DNA of 5,072 nt, taken from positions 1 through 5,072 of the forward strand of contig CAZJGK010000134.1 in the NCBI GenBank assembly GCA_964545545.1, in the 5' to 3' direction. This DNA comes from JAHJTW01 sp964545545 (GTDB lineage Bacteria; Krumholzibacteriota; Krumholzibacteriia; LZORAL124-64-63). Of the stretch, positions 1 through 5,072 are shown in pieces (position 1 is the first letter of the stretch; every line of letters starts with the position of its first letter). Position numbers and translations under genes: made by a program. Below the pieces are notes generated by a model. It was not told the DNA's origin and did no database searches. It saw only the letters and a list, made by a program, of their open reading frames with translations.

Positions 1-2064
1 ATCGTAGATGTTGGGTGTGGTGTCGTGCTGGGGGGGCAAGACTTCGTCGCTGGTTTTTTCGGCGGCCGGTTCCTCGGCGGCGGTCTGCTCTTCGGCGGCC
101 TGATCACCGGCCTGGGGTTGTGCTACCAAAGGCTCCTGGTCCACAGGTTTCTGGTCTGCCTTGAGGATCAGCGGTTTTTTGGGCTTGTTCAGCATGAAAA
201 TGTTCGAGCCGGGAACCGGAGGCAGGTCCGTTTCGATTTTTGACTCGGCCGCAGGAGCCGGGTCGGCCGGGTCGGGTTCAGGTTCAGGCGCAGGAGGTGC
301 CGGTTCCTCAGGCTGGGCAACGGCCTGGGCCTCGGGCTCGGGCGCGAGATCCGGTTCCGGTTCCGGCTCAGGATCCGGATCAACCTGGCTCAGTTCCTCG
401 ATCACCTCACGGGTTTCCTCGGCGACCTCTTCGATAGTCGGGGCCGAGAGTTCTGCGTCGTCCTCAAGGGAGAAGGCGGGTTGGGCCGGAGGCTCCGGCA
501 ACTCTGGTTCGGGTTCTGGTTCGGGCTCGGGCTCGAACTCGGCGTGCGTGGCGTCCTCTTCAGGCCAGGTTTCAGCCGCAGGTTCAGGTTCGATTGCCGG
601 TGTCTGAACCAGGGGCGGGGCCGTCGAAGCAGGCTCCGTTGCCGGGGTCAACGCAGCGGCGGTTGTATGGCGGGAGGTCCCGTGCTCAGGCGGTGCCAAC
701 ATCAGTTCGCCGAGATGCTGGCTCACCTTGTTGATGGCGCTGATATTCTTGATGATCTGACCGATGGCTTCCTCATATTGACGGGAGGTGGCAAGGATCG
801 CCGCCACAGTCTCTTCGATATCCCCGGTGGCGCGGGAGGTCTGCTGGGCCAGACCTTTTACCTCGGCGGCGACCACGGAGGTGAAGGCTTCGCCCGTCTG
901 GCCGGTGCCCACGGCTTCGGCATCGATCTGGGCGGCCACCTGGCGGGTACGCAGCGCCAGTTGGGTCACGCGGCCTACCACCTGACTCATTTCCCGGGCC
1001 GAGGCCACAAGGTCTTCGGCGGCCTGGGCGGTGAAGCTGGCGGCGTTGTTGGATCCGCGCACGATTTTGTGCCCTTCGGACGTGTCCTGGGCCATTTCCT
1101 TCAAGCTGTACAGCATTCCCTGCAGGGCGTGGCCCACCGAATCGATGGCCAGTTGCATCTTGTCGGTGCTGCTGGCGATGGTGTTCATGTCCACCGTCAT
1201 CTGATCGACCGTGGCGTTGACCGAATCGAAATCCACAGACGGTGTGAGGACTTTGCCTGAATAGGTGGGCCGGACCAGGGTTTGAGCGGTGTCGTGTGCC
1301 CCGCCCGGTGTCAGGGTACGGGCCTTGGCGGACCGTCCATGGTTGGGGGGCGTCAGGGCGGCAGCCAGATGGGCGGCCTGTTCCCGCGGTGCAGGTTGCG
1401 GGAAACCGGCGGTGGTCGCTGAGAGTTCAGCCGCCTCTTGGCGCCCTATGCGGATACGCAACCAGCCCAGGGCAACCAGCAACAGGCCGAAGATTCCGGC
1501 GCCCCAGGCCGCCAGGCGGGCCAGGGCCTGTTTGGCGAGGGCTCCGGCGCGCAGGGAATTGGCGACCGTGCCCATCTGTTCCATGAGGATGACGGTGTTG
1601 TCGTCCAGACTGTGCACGGCTTTTTGGCCCGATGCGCTGAAGATGGAAAATTCTCCCGCGGCCATGTCGGCCAAAGGGGTGCCGGTTTCGCGCCAGGTCT
1701 GGATGGCCCCATCGATGGCCTTGCGGGCTCGGCCGCTCTTGATTTTGGGAATGGAGACATTGTGCCCGTCGTCTGAAGTCAGAAGTCCACCCTTGGCCAG
1801 CGCGGCCAGATTGCGGTCGAAAGCGAACACGGTTTGTCCCACCAGGCGCCTGGCCTCGACGACCGACTCCTGGTCCTCTGCCTTTTGCAGGACGGCAACC
1901 CTGCGGCCCAGATCCTGGATGATGACCTGTTGTTTCTGGGCCACGTCAATTTGCTGGTTGGTGAATTGCCCACTGTGCCCCTGGTTCCAGACCAGGCTCG
2001 CCGAGGCGGCGAAGAGCAGGGCGACGGCCCCCAGTGTCATGTTCAACAATTGCCGTGTGGACAT
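1..2064 (-). CDS. Atypical methyl-accepting chemotaxis (MCP-like) protein with acidic Pro/Glu-rich tail, C-terminus beyond the window
   Basis: The frame is open for 688 codons from ATG 2064 to the left edge, so the stop lies outside the window. The start is set by GGAGG 6 nt upstream. Residues 6-26 are a membrane segment after a short basic N-terminus. Residues 27-180 should be periplasmic, residues 183-204 are a second membrane helix, and residues 206-275 are an Ala/Pro-rich linker with no HAMP I can recognise. Residues 276-455 look like a coiled-coil MCP signalling domain. The best match is residues 391-418, containing SVVAAEVKGLAQQTSRAT, which resembles the conserved stretch just after the hairpin tip. 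The tip itself (about 380-394) departs from the usual E-A-A-R-A-G-E pattern. Residues 455-605 are acidic and proline-rich with EP/DP runs, and residues 606-688 form a less repetitive tail. By family, MCPs relay a sensed signal to the CheA/CheW kinase complex. Whether this one still does is uncertain. It is transcribed divergently from the subtilase gene. Confidence 0.88.
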   Translation of the reverse strand, partial: MSTRQLLNMTLGAVALLFAASASLVWNQGHSGQFTNQQIDVAQKQQVIIQDLGRRVAVLQKAEDQESVVEARRLVGQTVFAFDRNLAALAKGGLLTSDDGHNVSIPKIKSGRARKAIDGAIQTWRETGTPLADMAAGEFSIFSASGQKAVHSLDDNTVILMEQMGTVANSLRAGALAKQALARLAAWGAGIFGLLLVALGWLRIRIGRQEAAELSATTAGFPQPAPREQAAHLAAALTPPNHGRSAKARTLTPGGAHDTAQTLVRPTYSGKVLTPSVDFDSVNATVDQMTVDMNTIASSTDKMQLAIDSVGHALQGMLYSLKEMAQDTSEGHKIVRGSNNAASFTAQAAEDLVASAREMSQVVGRVTQLALRTRQVAAQIDAEAVGTGQTGEAFTSVVAAEVKGLAQQTSRATGDIEETVAAILATSRQYEEAIGQIIKNISAINKVSQHLGELMLAPPEHGTSRHTTAAALTPATEPASTAPPLVQTPAIEPEPAAETWPEEDATHAEFEPEPEPEPEPELPEPPAQPAFSLEDDAELSAPTIEEVAEETREVIEELSQVDPDPEPEPEPDLAPEPEAQAVAQPEEPAPPAPEPEPDPADPAPAAESKIETDLPPVPGSNIFMLNKPKKPLILKADQKPVDQEPLVAQPQAGDQAAEEQTAAEEPAAEKTSDEVLPPQHDTTPNIYD
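250..702 (-). repeat. Low-complexity acidic proline-rich coding region (EP/DP repeats) in the MCP-like gene
   Basis: Codons 455-605 encode a biased stretch dominated by Pro, Glu, Ala and Asp. It has three dense dipeptide runs: EP repeats at residues 511-521 (nt 502-534), DP/EP repeats at 562-571 (nt 352-381) and EP/DP repeats at 592-599 (nt 268-291). On the plus strand these appear as near-repeats of ggttcg/ggctcg/ggttcc hexamers, a plausible substrate for slippage and length variation. With two membrane helices upstream, this segment should lie in the cytoplasm, unlike the EP/KP spacer of TonB, which spans the periplasm. It may act as an extended, disordered spacer or a site for protein contacts. 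Confidence 0.8.
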
Positions 2065-2070
2065 GCGATT

Positions 2071-2075
2071 CCTCC
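2071..2075 (-). promoter_or_regulatory. Ribosome binding site of the MCP-like gene
   Basis: The minus strand reads GGAGG followed by 6 nt (aatcgc) and ATG at 2064-2062. This near-ideal Shine-Dalgarno favours this start over the in-frame ATG 8 codons downstream (2040-2038), which would cut into the first membrane helix. Confidence 0.8.
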
Positions 2076-2091
2076 GTTGGCTGCCACAGCT

Positions 2092-2107
2092 GGGGGATGG
2101 GACCCCC
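2092..2107 (-). other. G/C hairpin in the MCP-like gene leader
   Basis: In the minus-strand transcript, GGGGG (2107-2103), a 6-nt loop TCCCAT and CCCCC (2096-2092) can form a perfect 5-bp all-GC stem. If the sigma-28-like promoter is used, it sits about 10 nt from the RNA 5' end and about 17 nt before the Shine-Dalgarno. It has no following U run, so it is not an intrinsic terminator. A role in mRNA stability is possible but unproven. Confidence 0.4.
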
Positions 2108-2121
2108 TGATTCCGGTCTAT

Positions 2122-2148
2122 GAATCGGCTGAAATTGGGGTTGGTTTA
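2122..2148 (-). promoter_or_regulatory. Sigma-28 (FliA)-type promoter for the MCP-like gene
   Basis: The minus strand carries TAAA (2148-2145), exactly 15 nt, then GCCGATTC (2129-2122). The FliA consensus is TAAA-N15-GCCGATAA, so the -35 core and spacing are exact and the -10 matches 6 of 8, including all of GCCGAT. Transcription would begin near 2115, giving a leader of about 50 nt before the ATG. The match precedes a chemoreceptor-like gene, the class of gene usually controlled by sigma-28 in flagellated bacteria. It was found by reading, and no transcription data support it. Confidence 0.65.
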
Positions 2149-2223
2149 GGAATTAACGAGAATTCGGCTGCGGGTGATGCTAGAATTCCGGCCTGGCAAA
2201 ATCCCGGATCTGACTCTAGTGAA

Positions 2224-2230
2224 AGAGGAA
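2224..2230 (+). promoter_or_regulatory. Ribosome binding site of the subtilase gene
   Basis: AGAGGAA lies with its GAGG core 6 nt before ATG 2235. It fixes the start, and the resulting N-terminus is a clean lipoprotein signal peptide. Confidence 0.75.
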
Positions 2231-2234
2231 ACAC

Positions 2235-4151
2235 ATGTTCCGCATCGTTTCGCTGATTTTGGCTCTGGTCTTGATGGTCGGATGCGCGGGTGGACCGAAA
2301 CCGGCGCCCCAGATTCCCGAGGTTGCCGTGGCGCCGGCTGCCCCGACTGCCCCGGCGAAAATCGCCATCAAAAGCCTGGATGACCTGCCCGCGCACAGTT
2401 ATCCCCTGCAAGGGACCGTGACGGAACTGCTGGACGATCCGGCAGCCCTGTCGGCGCTCGAAGAAGCCTACCGCCGGGATCTGGAGTCCGACCTGGCCAC
2501 TTATGACATCACCGACGAGGCCACCTTGAAGGCAAAGTACGGAAGACTGGTTACCCTGGACATGCTGGATGGGAACGAGTCGGAAGCGCTGGCCAATCTG
2601 GATAAAATCAAGGCTCTGGAAGACAAGGAATCCTCGCGCCTGATGAATGGCCTGAGCCTCCGCTCCATGATCGAGGCGCACGAGGCCACAGGGCCGGATG
2701 CCACGCCCGCGGCCTATCAGGATGCTTTTCGCCGGGCCCTGACCGCGCGGGTGGAGGCCTTGCCTTGGGACGTCGTCCAGGATCAGGTCAAAAGCAGCAA
2801 GGGCCGGGCCGAATTCATGACCAAAAATCTGCTCATGGGCATGGTCCAGTCCCGGCTGGAACCCGCAGCGGCGGCCATGGGCGGCTTGAGCGCCGATCTG
2901 GCCGGCTCGGTTCTGGGGATCCGGTTCACCCTGGACAACGTGTTGCCCTTGAATCCCATTGTGGCCGAGGTCTATGGCAAATACATCACCGAGCACAACC
3001 AGGCCAAAACCAACATCTGGCCGGCGCGCGAGGTCACCCTGACCCCGGACATGAACGGCAAGCCGGTGGTCATCGGCATCTGGGATTCAGGCGTGGACGT
3101 GAAGGTCTTTGGGGATGCCATGTACACCAACCCCGGCGAGACCATGGACGGCAAGGACGACGACGGCAACGGGTTCGTCGACGATGTCCATGGCATCGCT
3201 TTTGATCTGGACGGCAATCCGAGCACGGCGCTGCTGCACCCCCTGGGCGACCAGAAGGGCAAACTGGATATGATGTTCCAGTCCATGCAGGGCTTCCAGG
3301 ACATGACTTCGGCCATCGACAGTCCCGAAGCGGCTGCGGTGCGCAAGCAGTTGGGCGCCATGCCCGCGGCCGAAGTGGGGGACTATCTGACCACCTTGAG
3401 TTTCGGGGGCTTGTATAGCCACGGCACCCACGTGTCGGGAATCGCCTCGCGGGGCAATCCCTTCGCCAAGCTGTTGGTGGCCCGCATCACGTTCGATTAC
3501 CACCAGACACCGCAGGCCATGACGGTCGCCACGGCTCAGCGGTTGGCCGCCGATTACCGCAAAACAACCGGCTATTTCGCCGCTCACGACGTGCGCGTGG
3601 TGAACATGAGCTGGGGCTGGTCATTCAAGGAAATCGAGAGCGGACTGGAGGCCAACGGCGTGGGCAAGGACGCCGAGGATCGCGCCGCCATGGCCCGTGA
3701 GATGATCGGTATCCTGAGTGATGGCCTGCGCGAGGCCATGGTTGCCACGCCGGGAATCCTCTACGTGGCCGCCGCGGGCAACGACGATAACGATGTCGAG
3801 TTCAACGTGGTGATTCCCTCGAGTTTCGATCTCCCGAATCTCCTCGTGGTCGGCGCGGTGGACCAGGCGGGCGATCCCACCAGCTTCACCAGCGGCGGGC
3901 GCAACGTGAAGATCTATGCCAACGGGTTCCAGGTGGAGAGTTTCGTGCCGGGGGGCAAGACCATGAAGATGTCCGGCACGTCCATGGCCTCCCCCAACGT
4001 GTGCAACCTGGGCGCAAAACTTTTCGCCCTGGACCCGGGCCTGACGCCTCCCGAGGCCATCAACCTGATCGAAAAGGGTTCCGACAAGCATCCGGAGCAC
4101 CCGGAGATCCTGCTGCTGAATCCCCAGCAGACGGTGGCGTTGTTGCCCTAG
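2235..4151 (+). CDS. Lipoprotein subtilisin-like serine protease (peptidase family S8)
   Basis: This 638-aa exported endopeptidase starts with a basic residue, a hydrophobic core and a lipobox-like M-V-G-C ending at Cys17, so it is probably lipid-anchored. Met at -3 is a less common choice, and Ala at +2 gives no inner-membrane retention signal. Residues 18-45 are a Pro/Ala linker. Residues 46-265 are mostly helical and not a family I recognise. They may be a propeptide or a separate domain. The S8 domain follows with all catalytic motifs: Asp284 in GIWDSGVD, His396 in SHGTHVSG, oxyanion Asn516 in AAAGND and Ser583 in SGTSMASP. The Asp-rich segment 305-317 (DGKDDDGNGFVDD) resembles the calcium-binding loop seen in many subtilases. 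Asp and His are 112 residues apart, against 32 in subtilisin, so there is a large insertion at about 325-394. The C-terminus ends about 55 residues after Ser583 with no extra domain. The substrate cannot be told. The gene is divergent from the receptor gene and 118 nt upstream of the next lipoprotein gene. Confidence 0.93.
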   Translation: MFRIVSLILALVLMVGCAGGPKPAPQIPEVAVAPAAPTAPAKIAIKSLDDLPAHSYPLQGTVTELLDDPAALSALEEAYRRDLESDLATYDITDEATLKAKYGRLVTLDMLDGNESEALANLDKIKALEDKESSRLMNGLSLRSMIEAHEATGPDATPAAYQDAFRRALTARVEALPWDVVQDQVKSSKGRAEFMTKNLLMGMVQSRLEPAAAAMGGLSADLAGSVLGIRFTLDNVLPLNPIVAEVYGKYITEHNQAKTNIWPAREVTLTPDMNGKPVVIGIWDSGVDVKVFGDAMYTNPGETMDGKDDDGNGFVDDVHGIAFDLDGNPSTALLHPLGDQKGKLDMMFQSMQGFQDMTSAIDSPEAAAVRKQLGAMPAAEVGDYLTTLSFGGLYSHGTHVSGIASRGNPFAKLLVARITFDYHQTPQAMTVATAQRLAADYRKTTGYFAAHDVRVVNMSWGWSFKEIESGLEANGVGKDAEDRAAMAREMIGILSDGLREAMVATPGILYVAAAGNDDNDVEFNVVIPSSFDLPNLLVVGAVDQAGDPTSFTSGGRNVKIYANGFQVESFVPGGKTMKMSGTSMASPNVCNLGAKLFALDPGLTPPEAINLIEKGSDKHPEHPEILLLNPQQTVALLP

Positions 4152-4170
4152 CGGGTGTGCGCACCTTTGA

Positions 4171-4200
4171 TTGGGACAATTTATCCTCCGGGATTATATT
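4171..4200 (+). promoter_or_regulatory. Sigma-70-like promoter for the NrfJ-like lipoprotein gene
   Basis: TTGGGA (4171-4176) matches TTGACA at 4 of 6 positions. It is followed by an 18-nt spacer and TATATT (4195-4200), which matches TATAAT at 5 of 6. The region is clearly more AT-rich than the surrounding coding DNA. The RNA would start near 4207, leaving a leader of about 60 nt. Read-through from the subtilase gene is also possible, because no convincing terminator lies between the two. Confidence 0.5.
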
Positions 4201-4203
4201 GTC
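4175..4203. promoter_or_regulatory. Imperfect dyad over the promoter, candidate operator
   Basis: GACAAT (4175-4180) and ATTGTC (4198-4203) are perfect inverted arms 17 nt apart. Inside them ATCC (4183-4186) and GGAT (4191-4194) form a second inverted pair with nearly the same centre, near 4189. The dyad spans the -35/-10 spacer of the putative promoter, where a repressor would block RNA polymerase. No T run follows, so a terminator for the upstream gene is less likely. The cognate regulator is unknown. Confidence 0.4.
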
Positions 4204-4230
4204 GGGGCGAATTCGAGCTAAGAAGTGTAC

Positions 4231-4248
4231 GGGGAGCAGCCGCTCCCC
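4231..4248 (+). other. 7-bp GC hairpin in the leader of the NrfJ-like gene
   Basis: GGGGAGC (4231-4237), loop AGCC and GCTCCCC (4242-4248) form a perfect 7-bp stem with a 4-nt loop. It ends 9 nt before the Shine-Dalgarno. There is no U run on either side on either strand, so it is not a canonical intrinsic terminator. It could protect the mRNA 5' region, slow exonucleases coming from the upstream message, or modulate translation. Confidence 0.55.
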
Positions 4249-4257
4249 TCATAGACT

Positions 4258-4263
4258 AAGGAG
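4258..4263 (+). promoter_or_regulatory. Ribosome binding site that fixes a GTG start
   Basis: AAGGAG is followed by 6 nt and GTG at 4270. No in-frame ATG precedes the signal peptide, and this GTG places a proper MTKK basic N-terminus before the hydrophobic core, so GTG is the start. Confidence 0.8.
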
Positions 4264-4269
4264 TTCATC

Positions 4270-5070
4270 GTGACCAAGAAGACCGTGTTTTTTCTGTTGT
4301 CCCTGATCCTGGCCCTGGGGCTGACGGCCTGCAACAAGGATGGTAACCAGGATGCGCAGAAGGCCCCTGCGGACCAGGCCACTGCCCAGAATCCGGCCCC
4401 GGCGGCCCCTTCCGGCTGGACCGGGAAAATCGTCGAAACCATGAATTCCGGTGGTTACACCTATATCAATCTGGACACCGGCAAGGAGAAGATCTGGGCC
4501 GCAGCCCCCGAAACGAAGGTCGAAGTCGGGCAAAGGGTTTCGGTGCCCCGGGGCATGATGATGAAGGATTTCCCCAGCACCACCCTGAACAAGACCTTTG
4601 ACGAGATCTGGTTCGTGAACGGGTTCTATCCCGAGGGCCAGATGCCGAAATCCCTCATGGCAGCCAAACCGAGCGGTGGCATGCCTGGAGCCCTCGGAGA
4701 TGGATCGGCGGGCGCCATGGGCGCCTCCCACAACAAAGTCGCCGATGCGGGTGTCTCGGGTGTGGACAAGGTTGACGGTGGTTATGACATTGCGGGCATC
4801 TACGCCGCAGGCGCCTCGCTTGCCGGCCAGAAGGTGAAGGTGCGCGGCCGGGTGGTCAAGGTCACCCCCCGGGTGATGGGCACCAACTGGATCCACATCC
4901 AGGACGGCAGCGGCAGCGGGGCGACGGCCGATCTGGCCGTGACTTCCAGCGCGGAGGTCCAGACCGGCGATTTGATCGTGGTCGAGGGCACGCTGGCCAC
5001 GGATAAGGATTTCGGGGCAGGGTACAAGTACAGCGCGATCATCGAGAACGCCACGGTGACGAAGGAATAA
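4270..5070 (+). CDS. Lipoprotein with NrfJ-like domain and C-terminal OB-fold-like domain
   Basis: This 266-aa protein begins with MTKK, a hydrophobic stretch and a good lipobox L-T-A-C ending at Cys21, followed by a Gln/Ala/Pro linker to about residue 47. Residues 48-119 contain GKIVETMNSGGYTYINLD, KIWAAAP, VPRGMMMKDF and LNKTFDEIWFV. This pattern I recognise from small periplasmic or lipoprotein NrfJ-like proteins that occur near cytochrome and nitrite-reduction genes in some bacteria. Residues 120-165 are a Gly/Ala/Met linker. Residues 171-262, with GQKVKVRGRVVKV, GTNWIHIQDG, GDLIVVEG and KDFGAGYKYSAIIENA, look like a small beta-barrel of the OB type. This domain is often labelled nucleic-acid binding by homology, but in an exported lipoprotein binding of oligosaccharides, peptides or cofactors is more plausible. 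The biochemical role is unknown. The stop is TAA, two bases before the window ends. No nitrite-reduction gene is visible here to support an Nrf role. Confidence 0.85.
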   Translation: MTKKTVFFLLSLILALGLTACNKDGNQDAQKAPADQATAQNPAPAAPSGWTGKIVETMNSGGYTYINLDTGKEKIWAAAPETKVEVGQRVSVPRGMMMKDFPSTTLNKTFDEIWFVNGFYPEGQMPKSLMAAKPSGGMPGALGDGSAGAMGASHNKVADAGVSGVDKVDGGYDIAGIYAAGASLAGQKVKVRGRVVKVTPRVMGTNWIHIQDGSGSGATADLAVTSSAEVQTGDLIVVEGTLATDKDFGAGYKYSAIIENATVTKE

Positions 5071-5072
5071 CC

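Noticed and set aside
250..702. TonB-like periplasmic-spanning protein, because of the EP repeats
   Set aside because: The repeats follow two membrane helices and an MCP signalling helix, so they should be cytoplasmic. They are acidic rather than alternating EP/KP.
481..1260. 259-codon plus-strand open frame, and the shorter frames at 161-607 and 240-437
   Set aside because: These are antisense to the MCP-like gene. They are rich in Gly/Arg/Ser low-complexity sequence created by the EP repeats and high GC, and have no convincing ribosome binding site or domain.
1289..2110. 273-codon plus-strand open frame, and frames 1438-1776 and 1834-2256
   Set aside because: The predicted proteins are Ala/Arg/Cys/Trp-rich, typical of antisense frames in high-GC DNA. 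The opposite strand has a strong start signal, membrane helices and MCP motifs.
2181..2186. TAGAAT as a -10 box for the subtilase gene
   Set aside because: It matches TATAAT at 5 of 6 positions, but no acceptable -35 lies 16-18 nt upstream. The promoter of this gene remains unidentified.
2159..2188. Repeated AGAATTC at 2159-2165 and 2182-2188
   Set aside because: Two 7-nt copies containing the same 6-nt palindrome are short enough to be chance. The flanks do not extend the repeat convincingly.
2118..2996. 292-codon minus-strand open frame over the intergenic region and the start of the subtilase
   Set aside because: It is a shadow of the subtilase gene and would run through the promoter region. 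The product is His/Gln/Gly-rich and has no recognisable domain.
4152..4170. GTGCGCAC palindrome followed by TTTG as a terminator of the subtilase gene
   Set aside because: The 8-nt self-complementary sequence leaves almost no loop, and only three T residues follow. It is too weak to call an intrinsic terminator.
4167..4180. FNR-type site TTGAT-N4-ACAAT upstream of the NrfJ-like gene
   Set aside because: Only the left half fits TTGAT-N4-ATCAA. The right half matches at 2 of 5 positions. The idea is attractive for an Nrf-related gene but not supported.
4249..4896. 215-codon minus-strand open frame opposite the NrfJ-like gene, and those at 3087-3587 and 3621-4100
   Set aside because: They lie opposite genes with complete signal peptides and family motifs, and their compositions (His/Gly/Arg-rich) are those of antisense frames.

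Overview
The window reads as chromosomal DNA of a high-GC, Gram-negative, probably flagellated bacterium. Two genes encode lipoproteins with signal peptidase II boxes, all three genes have strong Shine-Dalgarno sequences with 6-nt spacing, and a sigma-28-like promoter precedes a chemoreceptor-like gene. The NrfJ-like plus OB-fold lipoprotein at the right end is a type I associate with deltaproteobacteria (Desulfobacterota). The receptor's signalling helix would also fit an alphaproteobacterium, so this assignment is tentative.

Layout. Positions 1-2064 (minus strand) are filled by one long open frame that runs off the left edge. It is 688 codons without a stop and encodes an atypical methyl-accepting chemotaxis protein (MCP): TM1, periplasmic sensor, TM2, no recognisable HAMP, a signalling coiled coil with a degenerate tip, then a long acidic Pro/Glu-rich tail. 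Long plus-strand frames over this region are antisense shadows. Positions 2065-2234 are a divergent intergenic region with a sigma-28-type promoter facing the receptor and a G/C hairpin in its leader. Positions 2235-4151 (plus) encode a 638-aa lipoprotein subtilase (peptidase S8) with an intact Asp284/His396/Ser583 triad and Asn516, plus about 245 residues of helical N-terminal region of unknown role. Positions 4152-4269 are a regulatory gap with a sigma-70-like promoter, a dyad covering it, and a 7-bp hairpin. Positions 4270-5070 (plus, GTG start) encode a 266-aa lipoprotein with an NrfJ-like domain and a C-terminal OB-fold-like domain. The window ends 2 bases after its stop.

How the genes may relate. 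The receptor is probably co-expressed with late flagellar genes. The subtilase and the small lipoprotein are both exported and lipid-anchored, but gene 3 appears to have its own promoter, so no tight operon is demonstrated. A link between the receptor and the divergent protease is conjecture from position only. I see no RNA gene, CRISPR array, insertion sequence or phage gene. The most unusual item is the receptor: a sigma-28-type promoter drives an MCP whose CheA/CheW-contact tip deviates from the usual sequence and which carries a very long acidic proline-rich extension.
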